From Adenophora triphylla var. japonica (lineage: Eukaryota > Streptophyta > Magnoliopsida > Asterales > Campanulaceae), in contig JAFEMH010002081.1 in NCBI GenBank assembly GCA_022495995.1, positions 186,001 to 250,000 on the forward strand: a stretch of 64,000 bases of DNA, written 5' to 3'. Every line of letters begins with the position of its first letter. The stretch's first letter is position 1. The translations under genes and the position numbers were made by a program. The notes under the pieces were generated by a model that saw only the letters and a program-made list of their open reading frames with translations, was not told the DNA's origin and did no database searches. Shown one piece after another: positions 43,764 through 55,030 of this stretch.

Positions 43764-44933
43764 ATGCAGGAGTTCGTTCTAATGGCCGGAAGCAAGGATG
43801 ATCAGCGGAAGGTTCTAGGAATTGAAGAGGATACGAGTATAGGTGGAATACAGAATGAAGAAATGATGAAATTATTCGGGATGTTTGTACAGAATATGAA
43901 GACTTTAGGATCAGTTCCGAATCACCCTGAGGGATGTCAGAGTGATGGATGGGAAAGGTTTGTGAAGATGAATCCATCGAGTTTTAATGGATATCCGAAT
44001 CCGTTAAAGGCAGAAAATTGGTTAGCAGAAATGAATAGGATTTTCGAGGTTATAGAAAGTCCCAACAAAGAGAGAGTTAGGTATGCCGTTTTCAAACTTG
44101 AAGGTTCAGCTGATCGGTGGTGGCAGAATGTGAAGGGAAGTTGGGAGCGGGATCACACGCCCCAGACTTGGGATAATTTCACTCAACGGTTCGAGGACTA
44201 TTTCGTTTCTATGGTTACAAGGGATAAGAAGGAGATTGAATTCTTAAGACTAAAACAAGGGAACAGGACGGTGAATCAGTATTCAGTCCGGTTTGAGGAA
44301 TTAGCTAAGTGTTGCCCTCATTTGGTATCGCATGAAGTGAAAAGGGTTCAGAAGTTTGTAACAGGTTTGAGGAGTGAGTTTAGGAAGGAATTATGGATTG
44401 ATGGTTCCATCGATTATCAGACAGTCATAGATAGGGCATATAAGATCGAAAGGGACATTGAGGAAAATAGTGGAAGATCCGGAAGTGGGATTGGGAACAA
44501 ACCAAAGTATGTAGGACAAGGATTCAAAATCACTAGAGGACAACCAAGGACTTCAGCTTCAGGGAAAAAGAGAGGGGAACATATGGTAGCTTCTTCGTCT
44601 AGGCCAATACCCAAACAGTATGGGATGATTTGTGAGTTTTGCAAGAAGATGGGTCACTCTGAAGACAAGTGTTGGAGTAAGCAAGGGAAATGTTTGAAGT
44701 GTGGAGAGATGGGGCATTTTAGGAGGAATTGCCCAAGGTTTCGGCAGGAGCGAGCTTCAGTCAGCAGTCAGCAAGGTGGACGACAAAGAGGTGGTATCAA
44801 AAGAGATAACGAAGGGGAACCGAAAGAGAGAGTCTGTGGTCGAGTGTGTGTTTCGGGTCCAGGAGAGATGGATCTCTCCGAGGTCAATAGAGGTAAATTC
44901 CCTGTCTCAGAAGTTAGGGGTCATATTTTATAG
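43764..44933 (+). CDS. gag: G3 gag (gypsy type, two zinc knuckles)
   Basis: An intact frame of about 389 aa from the ATG at 43764 (MQEFVLMAG; a second possible start is 43782; the earlier apparent start is GTG). The capsid domain shows the retrotransposon gag pattern: FNGYPNPLKAENWLAEM, FKLEGSADRWWQNVKGSW and FLRLKQGNRTVNQYSVRFEEL. Two CCHC knuckles follow (CEFCKKMGHSEDKC and CLKCGEMGHFRRNC), with a basic Gln/Arg-rich tail. This is the only coding unit of G3. An undamaged gag in an element without pol suggests selection for particle function or very recent insertion. Confidence 0.9.
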   Translation: MQEFVLMAGSKDDQRKVLGIEEDTSIGGIQNEEMMKLFGMFVQNMKTLGSVPNHPEGCQSDGWERFVKMNPSSFNGYPNPLKAENWLAEMNRIFEVIESPNKERVRYAVFKLEGSADRWWQNVKGSWERDHTPQTWDNFTQRFEDYFVSMVTRDKKEIEFLRLKQGNRTVNQYSVRFEELAKCCPHLVSHEVKRVQKFVTGLRSEFRKELWIDGSIDYQTVIDRAYKIERDIEENSGRSGSGIGNKPKYVGQGFKITRGQPRTSASGKKRGEHMVASSSRPIPKQYGMICEFCKKMGHSEDKCWSKQGKCLKCGEMGHFRRNCPRFRQERASVSSQQGGRQRGGIKRDNEGEPKERVCGRVCVSGPGEMDLSEVNRGKFPVSEVRGHIL

Positions 44934-46737
44934 ATCCTGTTGCATATCATTTTGTGTGGCATAGTGTTTTGCTCTATGTGACATACATTGTTGAGAATTT
45001 GTTTTATTGTTAGAGGATTCTGCTCTTATGAGAGAATACCTCGAACCTTCTTTGGTTTACCACGATGGTGATGTGGTTACGGCGAGCATGTATTGCCAGT
45101 TGGTTTGGTATGATTATTAACTTATGATTTTGAGATATACTTGACCTGGAGGGTTAAGTAGTTGTTGTGTATAATGATAGACTATCATAATAAGTGAGTC
45201 TCCTTTTTCCATGACTAGATTGTTTATATTGGTATTTGATATAGGTAAACTTTAATGTGAAATTCTTGTTATATATGAGTATTGAAGGTGAAAATTTTTG
45301 AATTAAGACGTAAAGGGTAATTGGTATGTGTTAGACTTGCATAAGAAGTCTTTTCAAAATTTTTATGTGCTAGTTGTGAGTAAATGGTAAATGTGCTCCC
45401 GTCGGTATGTTTCATGTGTTGGTTCTGAGTAGGATAAGCAGAATTGTAATCCTTATTTTGATGGCTTTAGAGTAACTAGAATTAATGACCTCCTTGATTA
45501 AAGTTCCGGGAAGATCGTGAAAATAATTTGAGAGTTGGGTCAGTAATTCCTCGTGAGGGGTCCCTACATGCAAGGTTTGGTTAGTATGAGTTGGCTCGAG
45601 AGAATTTCAAATTTTGGGTTTTATAGTCTTAAACTCGGATGTTACCAAGGATCTGGTGAGGATTGAGTCCGTTATCTTTGAGTTGGTAAGCGTTACCGAA
45701 GAAATTTAAGAAATTCTTAAGAATTGTAAAGTCGTTGCTTGGTTGACTCTAAAGGACGTGTAAATGGTGTAGGATATAATGAAGATGAATCATATTGATG
45801 GTGGGAGAGAATAGATGGGCTGTGGATCCGATCCTTACTTTACCTAGTGGATGTGAGGATCTCGTGAAAATTTAAGTGTGTATTACCGGAAGATCAAGGC
45901 GTAGTGTGTGCAAAATGGGAAGGTGATAGCGTATGTTCGAGGAAGTTAATTTAAATAGAGCGGAATTTTCTTATCATTTATCGAGAATGGTTACAATTGG
46001 TTGTGTGATTTAAATGGAATCTTATCTTTTGAAGCACCCTCTTTGGGGTCGGTTACCGATCCTAAGAGTTGGAGGATTTAGTTAGCCGAAAGGAAGAAGT
46101 TTGAAGACTATCCAAATTCTGGAAGAATAGGGTGTGTTGTGTGACGGATTTTCCTTTCAACTTGAGAAGTTTAAGTAACCTTAGCGAGTTTACATTCTAG
46201 CATTGAGATGGAACCGTATGGAGCTTGGTTCAGGAAGATATTATCGATCTCCAATTTATTGGGATGAAATTAGTAAAGTTAGGCCTAAGGTAATTTAGCG
46301 CCAAAGTTTGTTAATCCATTTGAAGTTCTAGAAAAAATTTATGATTTGACTTATAGACCGACTTGGATCAACTTATAGAATATTTGAAGTTTTAAAATAT
46401 AATATCTTGATATATTTGGTGACTTAAGTTGCAATACTTTTATTTAATTATACTTTCTTGAGGTCGTGGAAATTCGGGTAGTAATAATTGTATGGTATTC
46501 TTGGGGTGTTGCGTCATAAAATCGCGTTATTGATGAAATTAGAAATCTTGGGAAGAATCATAGAAGTGAAGAGACTAATTGGGAAGTGAAGTTCTAGAGT
46601 ACTCGGGTTGTGAGAATGTATAGTAGAATCTTGCCTTGAAGAGTCTAATTGAAAATATTAAGTTAGAATGTGTGAAAGGTAACCTTGGCTATTGAACTTT
46701 AGGGTAAGTGACAATCAAATTCGGGACGAATTTTCTT
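44934..46737 (+). other. G3 noncoding internal region
   Basis: 1.8 kb between gag and the polypurine tract. I see no protease, RT or integrase motif in any frame and no ORF of 60 aa. Origin unclear. Confidence 0.7.
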
Positions 46738-46751
46738 TAAGGAGGAGTGAG
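46738..46751 (+). other. G3 polypurine tract
   Basis: AAGGAGGAGTGAG directly before the 3' LTR. Confidence 0.88.
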
Positions 46752-49531
46752 TGTAACGACCCCAATCCTAGGCACTCATTTTAAATATTAAATTATCTGC
46801 TTTTAATATTCATGTTATCTTTATGTGTTCAATTATGTCTTTAAATTTCTTAAATTAAGATAAATTGGGTAAGAAGTAAATTTAGAATCTTTTGAGAAAT
46901 TATTAGACATTAAATAAAGAAACTTGAAGAAATAATAAAATTGGAAATATGATAAATAGTATAGGAAGGTTAAATGAGTAGGATGAATTAATGGGATAAA
47001 GATTTATTTTAATTTAATGAGAGTGGAAGCCTTTGTTTTAGATTTTTATGGGGGGGGGCCAATTATTCTTGCTCTCCCATGAGCTTGACAAGTGTCCTTC
47101 CCAAAACCCCTCCTCTTACTCCCCTTAAGGCCCCCTCCCCTACATCTTCCTCCTCACTCTCCTTCTCCCTCCTTCATTTCATTCTTACTTCCCTAGAAAA
47201 ATCTAAGAAACCTCCCATGGAAACTCCAAGCACCAAGTGTTGAAGCCAAGCAAATCCTCCATCAAATCCAAGTCTAAGAACATCCTTGAAGTTGGATCAC
47301 CTAGAGGAAGCCATCAAGTTAGAAAGATCAATCTTTCCTTATAAAATCCAAGTGAGTTGTTATGACCTCCTTTCATCTATGTGCTCATGAACTATCTATT
47401 GTTGTTCTTGGTGTTGTAATTGTTGTTATATGTTTTGGGAATCTCCTTGGAGTTAGAAAATGGATTAATGACTTAAAAAGATGAGTGGTTCATGGGGGTT
47501 GATTTAGATTTTAAGGAATGGATGGAATTTGAATTTGTTGAAGTTAGGGTTCAATGAAGATGATTTAAAAGGGTTGAAATGGGTAGAAATGGTAGTGATA
47601 AATAATCTAGGGTTACTTGGTTTTGGAGTTTACATGTTTGTTTGGGACTTGGAAAAATGAAGGTGTTCTTGAGTGTTCTTGAATAATCAATGGTAGAGGG
47701 AAAGAAGAACTAGGGTTAAAATCTGAATTGGGGTTGGAGGCTTGGGCGGTCGCCCCAGGGGCGACGGCCGCCCGTGATGGCGTGGTTAATTGGCTTGGAA
47801 AATCCACTTGGGCGGTCGCCCATGTGGTGAGCGGTGGCCCATGTTGGCGAGAACATTTAACATCTTTGGAAACCCACTTGGGCGGTCGCCCCGAAGTGGT
47901 ATGGGCGATCGCCCGTGACCACTGAACCAACCTTTCTTAAATTGAACTAGGATCATTAACAAGTTTGTTTGGCCACTCATAAATGGTGACTCCCACCCAA
48001 TAACAATTAGTAGAACCTAATCAACCCGGATACAAATTGATCCTCTTTAACCTAGGTTAGAGTAGGATACCTTGGCTTGGCCATGACCTTTATCTAGTCA
48101 AAGTGGAAGTGTAGGAGTAGCTAAATATTGTTCGGGAAGTGGTCCAAACTTGGGAAGTAGGTCTTGCACTTTTATTAAGATTATTCAAGGTTGAGTAATG
48201 ACTTCGTAGGGTTGGTTTATGATACTATGGACCTTACTTGCCCATACTCGGTGTAGTTAGCTTGAATCATGTTTAAAACCATAGGCCACACTATTGTATT
48301 TAATGTATATATATCATCCTTTGTAGCAAGATTATCCCAATTGTGGATTATTTGGTATATGGTTGTGTCGTATTTCCGTTGTGGATTCTACGGTATGTTC
48401 ATGGTATTGTATTCCGGTTGTGGATTACTTGGCTGTTGATTTCATTGTTCCGGTGTGGATTTTGTGGTTATATTGTTACCTTAAGTGAACTTCATATTCA
48501 TTTGGTGATATGATGCATAGTGTATTACTTAAATGTTGCATTATGATGTTGGTTGAACATGAGTATATTTTACCATGTTGCTATAGTAATTATCCCCTTT
48601 GTGGATTACTTGGTATTGTTATATTATTATCCCGTTTGGTGGATTATCTCAAGTATCTATCATGTGCTTGAGCGTGTTTATGTTCGGGTGGGTATGATGG
48701 ATGCCAATCAATTATGGATTTGTTCTATAAGTGATTGAAGGTACATCATACCGTGACCTTTCCCCACTCTGTGGCCACGGGGTGGGGCGTGCTAACTGTT
48801 GTATTGACCCAAAAGCTTCTGAGACTGTTGCGATCGTTGTAAGGAGGGACGATATTATTTTTGGATATTCTAATATAGGTATCCTTTCTTATATGGATGG
48901 TGCAGGGTATGAGTCCTATAAGAGGTGAATGTCTTTGGAGGCAATTCACCAAAGAGTGGAGTTTTACTCCCACGTTGTACGACTTATTGTTCAGACGGGA
49001 AAAGGTACAATGAGGTAACATAAGGTGTTTACCGCTTTCATAATGTGTTATGTGCTACCATGCTATGTGTTGCACTTTGTTTGGCATCTTGCTTTGCATA
49101 TCATAATAGCTCATTGAGATTTATTCTCACCCTCTCCCTTTACTGTTTTAGATCCCGAGACAGGTGAACCGAACCAGTGAGGCCGGGGATATCATTTTGG
49201 ACTTTTGCTCTTGGGGCTTGACAAGTTAAGTATAGGAGTGGGTTGTTAGGAGTATTGGTTAAGTATTCCTCTTTTATAATTTGTATGGAAAACCCTTTTG
49301 TTAAACGAATGCTAATTAAGGTTTCCAATGTAACTGATCAGATTTCGGTTTATTAAAGTTGTAGTTGGATTTCCTTTAAGTAGGGATATTATCAATTGAT
49401 TTTTATTTGAAAGTTTGAAAAGTGGTATTCCTTTAAAGGCAAATAAATGTTTGGAAAATTTAGATGGATTTTCTTAGTTTGAGCTCCCTTAGCTCGGGAC
49501 ACGTGTTGGGTCCCGGGTTGGGGTGCTCACA
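46752..49531 (+). repeat. G3 3' LTR
   Basis: Collinear with the 5' LTR. The palindrome cluster at 47744-47915 is present but more damaged (for example gcggtggccc). Confidence 0.93.
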
Positions 49532-49536
49532 TATCG

Positions 49537-50822
49537 CCTCGGCAATCTGGTTGCTTTCTGGTTTCTCCTGTTCATCCCGTGGTCCAAGACGAGGGTCGAA
49601 CATGCAAGGGAGATCCCAGAATTCATTATCTGTAGAGTTCCCGCATCTTAAGGCCTCCCTTAAGATGTAGAACTCGAATCTTTATTTCATTTAAATAATC
49701 GATTGTTATTTATAAACTGCGTGCGATTGGGTTTTATTTAATTAATGTCCGGTCCATTGGGGATTCGGGAGTTGTAATTTAACTTATTCTTTCTCTCTCT
49801 CTCCCTTTAAGTGGAACTACGACGGCCTGAGTCTTCCTAATTTGGGAGAAACGTAGGCAACCACTTGGTGCGGCCATTATCTATTTTTCTTTTGCTTTCA
49901 AAAAAAATTCTCTATTTTCTCTATCACCTAGATTGACTCTCACACACGCGCACATCATACTATAACTGTCATTGCACTACATACCCTCTATAAACCCGGG
50001 ACCCACACTAAGGACAGATGACGGTAACCACCTAGTCGCCGGTCTCTCCGAAGTTGGATCATCCCACTCCGCGTATTCAATCCACCTAGATTGTCATATC
50101 GCGGGGAGCCTAGCCTTCCAGCCCTGCATCGCCACATTTTCATGTAGATTGTATTTCTAGGAACACTCCGTGAGCGGTCGGTTTTGACTCGGTAATTCTT
50201 CTTGTCTTTGACCAAAATAAAGCTAATGTAAAATTGACTATCGAGAAAGGATTCGGAAAAGTCACTTCGGAAAAAGAAAAAGTCCCTTCGGAAATGTCCC
50301 TTCGGAATGACCCTTTCGGAAGTCCCTTTAAAGAAAACAAAATCCTTCCGATCAGTTTTACATGGCTTTATTTTACAAAGAATTGCCGATTAACGAGTCC
50401 CTAGGTGGTTCGAATTACGTATGCCTGCAAGATTTACCTAGGGTGGTGGATAGAAAACGGATCTTTGTCCGTCCGACCATGAATTTAGGAAATAAAAGGG
50501 AATAAAATCCATCTTTCCGAATGGTTGTCTCGTGCGAGATGACCTTGTCTCGCGCGAGACATTATTTGCCAAATATGTGTTTGTAATTGATGATCGATGT
50601 GCGCTCCCTCCTTGAGTCAAAACTCCGTCTCTAATAAGAATAAAACTTCAAAAAAAAAAAACCGCTCGTGAGGTAATTTTAACCATCATCCTTTTCTCCA
50701 TCTAGGATCATTTGGGGCTAATCTTCTAAGAGGCGTTTCGTTAGGATATCTTGAGTTCATCTCTAAGGTCCTCAAGCTCCCTTACCTCTCCAACGGTAAC
50801 AATTATATTTCCTTCCGACGCG
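49537..50822 (+). other. G2 leader (right of G3)
   Basis: Leader between G3 and gag. It contains the Tat motif (GAACTACG.. to ACGTAGGCAACC, 49813-49862), a ccttcggaaa-type mini-repeat at 50255-50335 (starts about 15-20 bp apart), and palindromes TCTCGTGCGAGA (50528-50539) and TCTCGCGCGAGA (50548-50559). Confidence 0.65.
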
Positions 50823-52055
50823 ATGAATTTCGAAGCACTCAAGAAGGAAATTGAGGATCAAAGGATTCGATATGAAGAAATGCTACAAGCCCAAGCCGAT
50901 GAAATGGAGGCCCGATTAGAACTTGAAAGGGGAATCCAAGCCGGGGAAATGAAAGCCATGGTTGACGAACTCCAAGCCATGAAACTACAATTGGCCGAAT
51001 TAAGCTCAAAGAAGAAAGAGAGTAGGACCTCTTTCGATGATGAAGTATCATACACTAAGAAGGCTAAAAACCACCGCAAGCACAAGAAAAAGGTGATTGA
51101 GCCTAGCTCATCATCTTCCTCCTCTGACAATGAGAGCTATGCTTCCAAGAAAGAAAGGAAGAGGGAAAGCAAGAACGAACCCCTTACCATGGCAATGGTA
51201 GAAAAGAAACTTGCATCCCTCGATGTGAGTAAGGGAGCCTCGCTCTCTATCGACTATGACACCCTTCGTCAATCCATGTCAAAGCTTCCTAGAAAGTACA
51301 AGACACCCGACATTGCAAAATTCAATGGTTCTACTTGCCCTAAATCTCATTTGGAGACTTACTCTTTGGCCATGCTACCTATGGGTGTTGATGATAACCT
51401 GTTAGCTCAATGCTTTCCACAAACTCTCGATAGTGCCGCTAGAGATTGGTACATGAATCTTCCACTCTCCACAAGGCTTGATTGGCCACTCGCCAGTCGT
51501 GCCTTCCAAGAACAATTTGAGGACAACACTACCTACCGCACTACTAGGAGAGACCTTGAGCAAACCAAGCAACTCCCGAAGGAATCATTCGCAGACTTCG
51601 TCAAAAGATGGAGGACCAAACTGATTGAAATCGTTGATAGGCCAAGCCTAGACGAACAAATTCATATCCTGCTTCAATGTCTCCGCGAAGAGTACCAAGA
51701 GAAGCTTGCCGGCAATTACTTCCCTAGTTTCCTTGAACTCCATTAATTGGGCCTTAGAGTTGATGAATTGATCCTTCTTAGAAAGAATTCAGAAAAGGAG
51801 AATCGTCCAATAAAGGGGAGCACCGGTCGTACCTATCATGATTTTGGAGGGACTACTCTTAAGGAGATGTTCGATGATCTAGTAGGCCAAGGAAAATTGA
51901 AGCCAATGAAAGACTATCATCCTAAGAAAATGAGAGAAGATTGGGACCACGACAAATATTGCGATTACCATCAGTTTAGTGGTCATGACACCAACAATTG
52001 CTACAATTTGAGGGATGCCATCCAAGACTTGTATGAAGCCGGCAAGATCAACTGA
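50823..52055 (+). pseudogene. gag: G2 gag (Tat type), one in-frame stop
   Basis: Nucleocapsid precursor starting MNFEALKKEIEDQ (the apparent earlier start at 50751 is TTG). It has a coiled-coil N-terminus, a Lys/Ser-rich linker (HRKHKKKVIEPSSSSS), and the retrotransposon gag capsid region (FNGSTCPKSHLETY, ARDWYMNLPLSTRLDWPLAS, FADFVKRWRTKLIE). A TAA at 51744-51746 interrupts it. The same frame then continues with MREDWDHDKYCDYHQFSGHD and NNCYNLRDAIQDL, the C-H-H-C knuckle typical of Tat/Ogre gag. Apart from this one stop the frame is open. The lack of pol downstream makes this a gag-only element. Confidence 0.85.
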
Positions 52056-54004
52056 AGCATCACCACCTTGGGGCTCCGATTGTCCTCTCCCTTTTTTCTT
52101 TAAAAAAAAAACATAGATTAGGTAAACTTCCTAGTATGTTCTCGAAGAGTCGTTCTGTCATTCTAGTCCATCTCTATCCTCTCTAGTTTGTGTCAAGTGA
52201 ACTATCGGGTCTGTTTCGAATTTCCTTATCAATAAAAGTTATCTCTTTATCCTAAACACTTTCCCAAGAGTTGTTTTTCTTTATGAATATCATTTGAATC
52301 TATGTTGAATAGTGGACCCTCTGTCCTTAAATCATCGCGAAAAAAATAAAAACTTCTAAACAAGTTTGAAATAAAAACTATCATTAGAGGGCTTAAGGCT
52401 AAACATTACTCCTGTTGAAAGTCGAAGATCAACAAACGAAGGAAGCCAAAGGCGCTGCTATTAACATTCATCCCAAGAAGAGTGGGGCTACTCAATTCAA
52501 GGCTTTGAGAGTACAAAAAAAAGAGCTTGCTAGGTCGAAACTCCTCAAATCGTCCTAGGCAAAAATAGAGCATCAAAAAAAAAAAAGAAGAAAAAGAAGA
52601 AAAACTCTCAAGCCTTCATCGCCCCACAACAAAGATGGGATTTCAACAAAGGTAAGAAGCACTCTCCCACAAAGAAGAAGAGTCAAGTGATACCAACGAA
52701 GAAAAGAGGATTCCTTAACATCCTCTTACTGAATGGCAGCGCAAATGAAGAAGACTTTTAACATCCATCCATAAAGAAAAATGTTTAGCCTTAAGTCATG
52801 CTAACGATTGGCTTTCTTTTCAAACTCGTTAAGAAATTTCTAGATGATGCAAGGTCCATTAAAAGTAGAACAACTTTTCTAGACCTTTGAGCCATGTAGC
52901 GTTCTTTGTTGAGTCTAGGGGCTTTCTCTTAGCCATTCTCATACACACTCCTGAAATCTAAGCATCAAAACTGGGGCTTCCTAACCTTTCCTCTCTCAGT
53001 CAATCTCTACTTAGATCTCAAGAGTAATCTAATTTGCAGTAGGGGCTTTCCTTTTCGCTTCTCACTCTCATCATTAGAGAATATCACTCCCCCATAAAAG
53101 AGTCAATGCTTGGATCACCTTGCAAAAAATAGAGTCCGCCCTCCTCAACTAAACTTGAGATCTCATCTTTCTCCTTAATGAGATTCTTCCAACTGAGTTC
53201 TCTTCGAGTAAACATACTTTTCAAAAAAAATGCTCGCTAGGTTGAAAACTCGTAAAGAGCGGCCTAGGCAAAAGTTAGAGCACAAAAAAAAAAACAAAAG
53301 ACGCAAAAGAGATGCCTGCTAGATTGAAAACCCGAAAGGGCGGTCTAGGCAAAAACCAGGGTGCGTCACTAAAGAAAAAAAAATCAAAGGGAAAAAGGAG
53401 GGGATCCTTCTTCAATTTACGCAGCCTCACAAACCTGTTCACGAAGCCACCTGCAGCATACAAGAAGTCTTGGGGCTTAGTGTCAAGAGAAGCCTTGGAA
53501 AATGCGCGCTTTGGATTAGGCAGCATAAGTTCTACATAGCAAAAGCCATTGGAATGGTTTGGACCTTGTTCAGTCAATGATCATCACATGAAACACTTAG
53601 GGTCTTGACGATGGAAAAGTCCTACAACAACGAAAAATCCTTGAAGTATCCTGAACCTTAGCGTTGAACTTGGGTTATCTCAACGGAATCCTATTAGACG
53701 ATTGTCTCATTCGATCTTTAGATGGACCTCACGAGTTGGTCTTCTAAACCAAAATCTAAATCACACAAACAATTTTCAATTCTCACATAATAGAACTCAT
53801 TCTCCCCGCTGATTCTTGGAGTCGAGTGCACATTGATAGTCTTGAACAAACAAATGCTTAAGTGAATACATGTTGTTATGCAAATGATTTCACTAACCCT
53901 CTTGCAGGAATTAAAATGCGTAAGGCACGTCAAGTGCCTACTTTCAAGAATTAGATCAAACATGTTGAGTGTTTAGATTTCGCCTACCTTTCCATATATC
54001 AATG

Positions 54005-54200
54005 CATCAAACCATTGCGTCAAGCAACCATCGCGTCAAGCAACCATTGCGTCAAGCAACCATCGCGTCACGCAACCATCGCGTCATGCAACCATCGCGT
54101 CAATTAACCATTGCATCAAGCAACCATCGCGTCAAGCAACCATTGCGTCAAGCAATCATCGCGTCAAGCATCCATCACGTCAAGTGCCATGCGTCAAGCA
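54005..54200 (+). repeat. 16 bp tandem array in G2 (about 11 copies)
   Basis: The unit is gcgtcaagcaaccatc. The first copies alternate cattgcg and catcgcg, suggesting a 32 bp higher-order unit. Contiguous with no unique spacers, so not CRISPR. Confidence 0.93.
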
Positions 54201-54224
54201 TATTCCAACAAAAAGCCCAATTCA

Positions 54225-54700
54225 ACGCCCAAATAGGTGGATCGTCAACAATTAGGTGTGTCAAACATCTAAGATGCGTCAAGCATATAGGGTCAGTATG
54301 TCAAATACTTACCTTATCAAAAGCCAGATTCAGTGCCCTTACAGGTGGATCGTCACCAAGTAGGTGTGTCAAGCATCTACAGGTAGCATGTCGAGTACTC
54401 ACCTCAACAAAAGCTCGGTCCCGAATCGCCAGGATCGTCACCTCAACAAAAGCCCGGTCTTGAATCGCCAGGATCGTCACCAAGTAGGTGTGTCAAGCAT
54501 CTACAGGTAGTATGTCGAGTACTCACCTCAACAAAAGCTCGGTCCCGAATCGCCAAGATCGTCACCTCAACAAAAGCCCGGTCTTGAATCGCCAGGATCG
54601 TCACCAAGTAGGTGTGTCAAGCATCTATAAGTAGTATGTCGAGTACTACTCAACAAAAAGCTCGGTCCCGCAAACAGAATGCAAAGGACCGGACAGGTAA
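54225..54700 (+). repeat. 124 bp tandem array in G2 (about 3 copies)
   Basis: The landmark gatcgtcaccaagtaggtg starts at 54348, 54472 and 54596 (period 124 bp). Each unit contains an internal near-duplicate (ctcaacaaaagctcggtc and ctcaacaaaagcccggtc). Confidence 0.92.
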
Positions 54701-55030
54701 ATCTTTATTTTCTAACATCTTTCCCCGCAGGTTCGGAGCCCAAACAGGCGAATCTTCAGACAAACATGTATATTCATAATTGGGTCATGATTTGATTCCT
54801 CAGTATGGATTTGCCTTTTCAAAAATAAAATCTCCTCGATTTTCAAAAAAAAATGATTTTCAAAATACCTAAAGCAACCTTTTCGTGTTTTGGAGTTGAA
54901 CTACGTTTTGGTCTGATTCTCCGATAGAGATACGTAGGCAGCCGTGCGGCACGACCATCCCAGTGTTCAGAATGATGTCTTTTCTATCGACGACACTTCT
55001 TCTTTCATAAGACCTGTCGCCGAGGGGCTC

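Larger units (their letters stand above)
40892..49531 (+). mobile_element. G3: TR-GAG-type non-autonomous gypsy element
   Basis: LTRs of 2,789 bp (40892-43680) and 2,780 bp (46752-49531), TGTAACGACCCC..GTGCTCACA. TSD is tatcg (40887-40891, 49532-49536). The primer site is of the tRNA-iMet type and the polypurine tract is AAGGAGGAGTGAG. The 3.1 kb internal region encodes gag only, followed by 1.8 kb with no ORF of 60 aa or more. This fits terminal-repeat retrotransposons with a GAG domain. The LTRs are nearly identical apart from clustered differences at CAG/CTG sites, so it is the youngest level of the nest. Confidence 0.92.
52056..55030 (+). other. G2 region between gag and 3' LTR (pol absent)
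   Basis: 3 kb without any retroviral domain. It holds three copies of a block containing gctaggt/ttgaaaac.. cctaggcaaaa (about 52525, 53228, 53310), the 16 bp and 124 bp tandem arrays, and a second Tat motif (54897-54945, ending GATACGTAGGCAGCC). The polypurine tract GCCGAGGGGCTC lies at 55019-55030. The first blocks match sequence just 3' of pol in G1, so pol was probably deleted cleanly. Confidence 0.7.

Noticed and set aside
53275..53577. Overlapping ~100 aa frames on both strands in the G2 3' region
   Set aside because: Low-complexity Lys/Phe-rich translations of A/T runs and of the cctaggcaaaa repeats; no domain.
54005..54200. Regular short repeats resembling a CRISPR array
   Set aside because: Units are contiguous 16-mers without unique spacers, in plant DNA inside a retrotransposon; it is a minisatellite.
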